Source: Bacillota bacterium
Lineage (GTDB): Bacteria > Bacillota > Clostridia > Christensenellales > Aristaeellaceae
Reading direction: 5' to 3'
Length of the DNA: 13,682 nucleotides
Assembly (NCBI GenBank): GCA_023391725.1
Contig: JAEWAH010000173.1
Span: 1-13,682, forward strand
Shown here: one piece after another, positions 13,001-13,682 of the stretch
How the letters are laid out: every line of letters starts with the position of its first letter
Numbering within the stretch: position 1 is the stretch's first letter
The notes under the pieces: model-generated
Databases searched by the model: none
What the model was told of the DNA's origin: nothing
Seen by the model: the letters and a program-made list of their open reading frames with translations, nothing else
Translations under genes and position numbers: made by a program

Positions 13001-13682
13001 TTAATCTTCGTTGGGCCGCAGACCCAAGCCCAGGGCAGCCAGCTTCTGCTCTACTTCCTCCAGGCTCTTTCTGCCCAGGTTGCGCACCTTCATCATGTCT
13101 TCCTGGTTGCGCTGCACAAGCTCGGCCACGCTGTTGATGCCCGCACGCTTCAAGCAATTGTAGGCGCGCACGGACAGGTCCAGCTCCTCGATGGTCATTT
13201 CCAGGACCTTTTCCTTCTTGTCATCCTCGGGCATGTTGAAGTTCACCGGCATCACATGATCGGTGAGCCGCACAAACTGATTCAGGTGCTCGCTCAGGAT
13301 CTTGGCCGCCATGCTGATGGCTTCATCAGGCATAACGCTGCCATTGGTCCAGACTTCTAAAGTAAGTCTGTCATAGTCGGTGATCTGCCCCACGCGAGTG
13401 TCTTCCACCGCGTAATTCACCTTTTTGATGGGGGTGAAGATGGAGTCCACGGGGATCACGCCAATGGACATGGAGCCATACTTGTTCTTGTCGGCAGACA
13501 CATACCCGCGGCCCTTGTCCAGCATGATCTGGATCTGCAAGTGCGCGCCCTCGTTCAAGGTTGCGATGTGCAGTTCCGGATTGATGATCTCCACTTCGTC
13601 GTCCACACGGATGTCGCCCGCGGTAACTTCGCAGGGGCCGTGAGCGTCGATGAAGACCTGCTTGGGCTGGTCGCTGTACAGC
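13001..13682 (-). CDS. rpoA: DNA-directed RNA polymerase alpha subunit, 5' end outside the window
   Basis: The frame is open through the right edge, first complete codon at 13681, so the GTG at 13606 is internal. 226 C-terminal residues are visible of a family length of about 315. The N-terminal assembly domain is partly present (LNEGAHLQIQIMLDKGRGY, then GVIPVDSIFTPIKKVNY), followed by a charged linker (MPEDDKKEKVLEM). The C-terminal DNA- and activator-binding domain is complete: TIEELDLSVRAYNCLKRAGI, then VRNLGRKSLEEVEQKLAALGL. It assembles the polymerase core and contacts UP elements. It is followed by rplQ at 44 bp, the standard alpha operon order, with the promoter far upstream outside the window. 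Confidence 0.97.
   Translation of the reverse strand, partial: LYSDQPKQVFIDAHGPCEVTAGDIRVDDEVEIINPELHIATLNEGAHLQIQIMLDKGRGYVSADKNKYGSMSIGVIPVDSIFTPIKKVNYAVEDTRVGQITDYDRLTLEVWTNGSVMPDEAISMAAKILSEHLNQFVRLTDHVMPVNFNMPEDDKKEKVLEMTIEELDLSVRAYNCLKRAGINSVAELVQRNQEDMMKVRNLGRKSLEEVEQKLAALGLGLRPNED

Noticed and set aside
13001..13606. GTG 13606 as the start of rpoA
   Set aside because: The frame continues in good RpoA-like sequence to the window edge, so this codon is internal.

Overview
The window reads as bacterial chromosome from a moderately GC-rich member of the Bacillota, most likely class Clostridia. This is inference from three things: strong AGGAGG-type ribosome binding sites, intergenic repeats of a type I associate with gut Clostridia, and the gene set. 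I see no rRNA, tRNA, CRISPR array, transposase or prophage gene. Both ends cut through genes. No name below has been checked against a database.

Layout from left to right. (1) 1-1503, + strand: the C-terminal end of a membrane transporter, probably Nramp/MntH-like, fused to a universal stress protein domain, followed 22 bp later by a SAM-dependent methyltransferase. (2) 1504-2400: an intergenic hairpin repeat, then an AT-rich patch carrying one small single-pass membrane protein of unknown function with its own promoter and a strong terminator. (3) 2401-8644, - strand: gltB and gltD, the large and small subunits of NADPH glutamate synthase, transcribed gltB to gltD. The 169-bp gap between them holds a compact structured element. 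It has inverted-repeat ends, two hairpins with identical loops but compensated stems, and a local hairpin that covers the gltD ribosome binding site. (4) 8645-9292: divergent intergenic region with the gltB promoter on one strand and a long structured leader on the other. (5) 9293-12184, + strand: a large membrane-anchored PAS-PAS-GAF-PAS-GGDEF-HD protein, predicted to make and possibly break c-di-GMP, ending in a textbook terminator. (6) 12185-12443: a probable dispersed repeat and a bidirectional terminator. (7) 12444-13682, - strand: rplQ (ribosomal protein L17, with unusual insertions) and the C-terminal part of rpoA, the usual end of the large ribosomal protein operon.

The blocks are functionally separate: nitrogen assimilation (gltBD), second-messenger signalling, and core transcription and translation. 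The genes are ordinary for a chromosome. The least explained material is non-coding: the gltB-gltD element (3893-4065), the leader of the c-di-GMP gene (about 8954-9292), and the AT-rich orphan gene at about 1650-2340.
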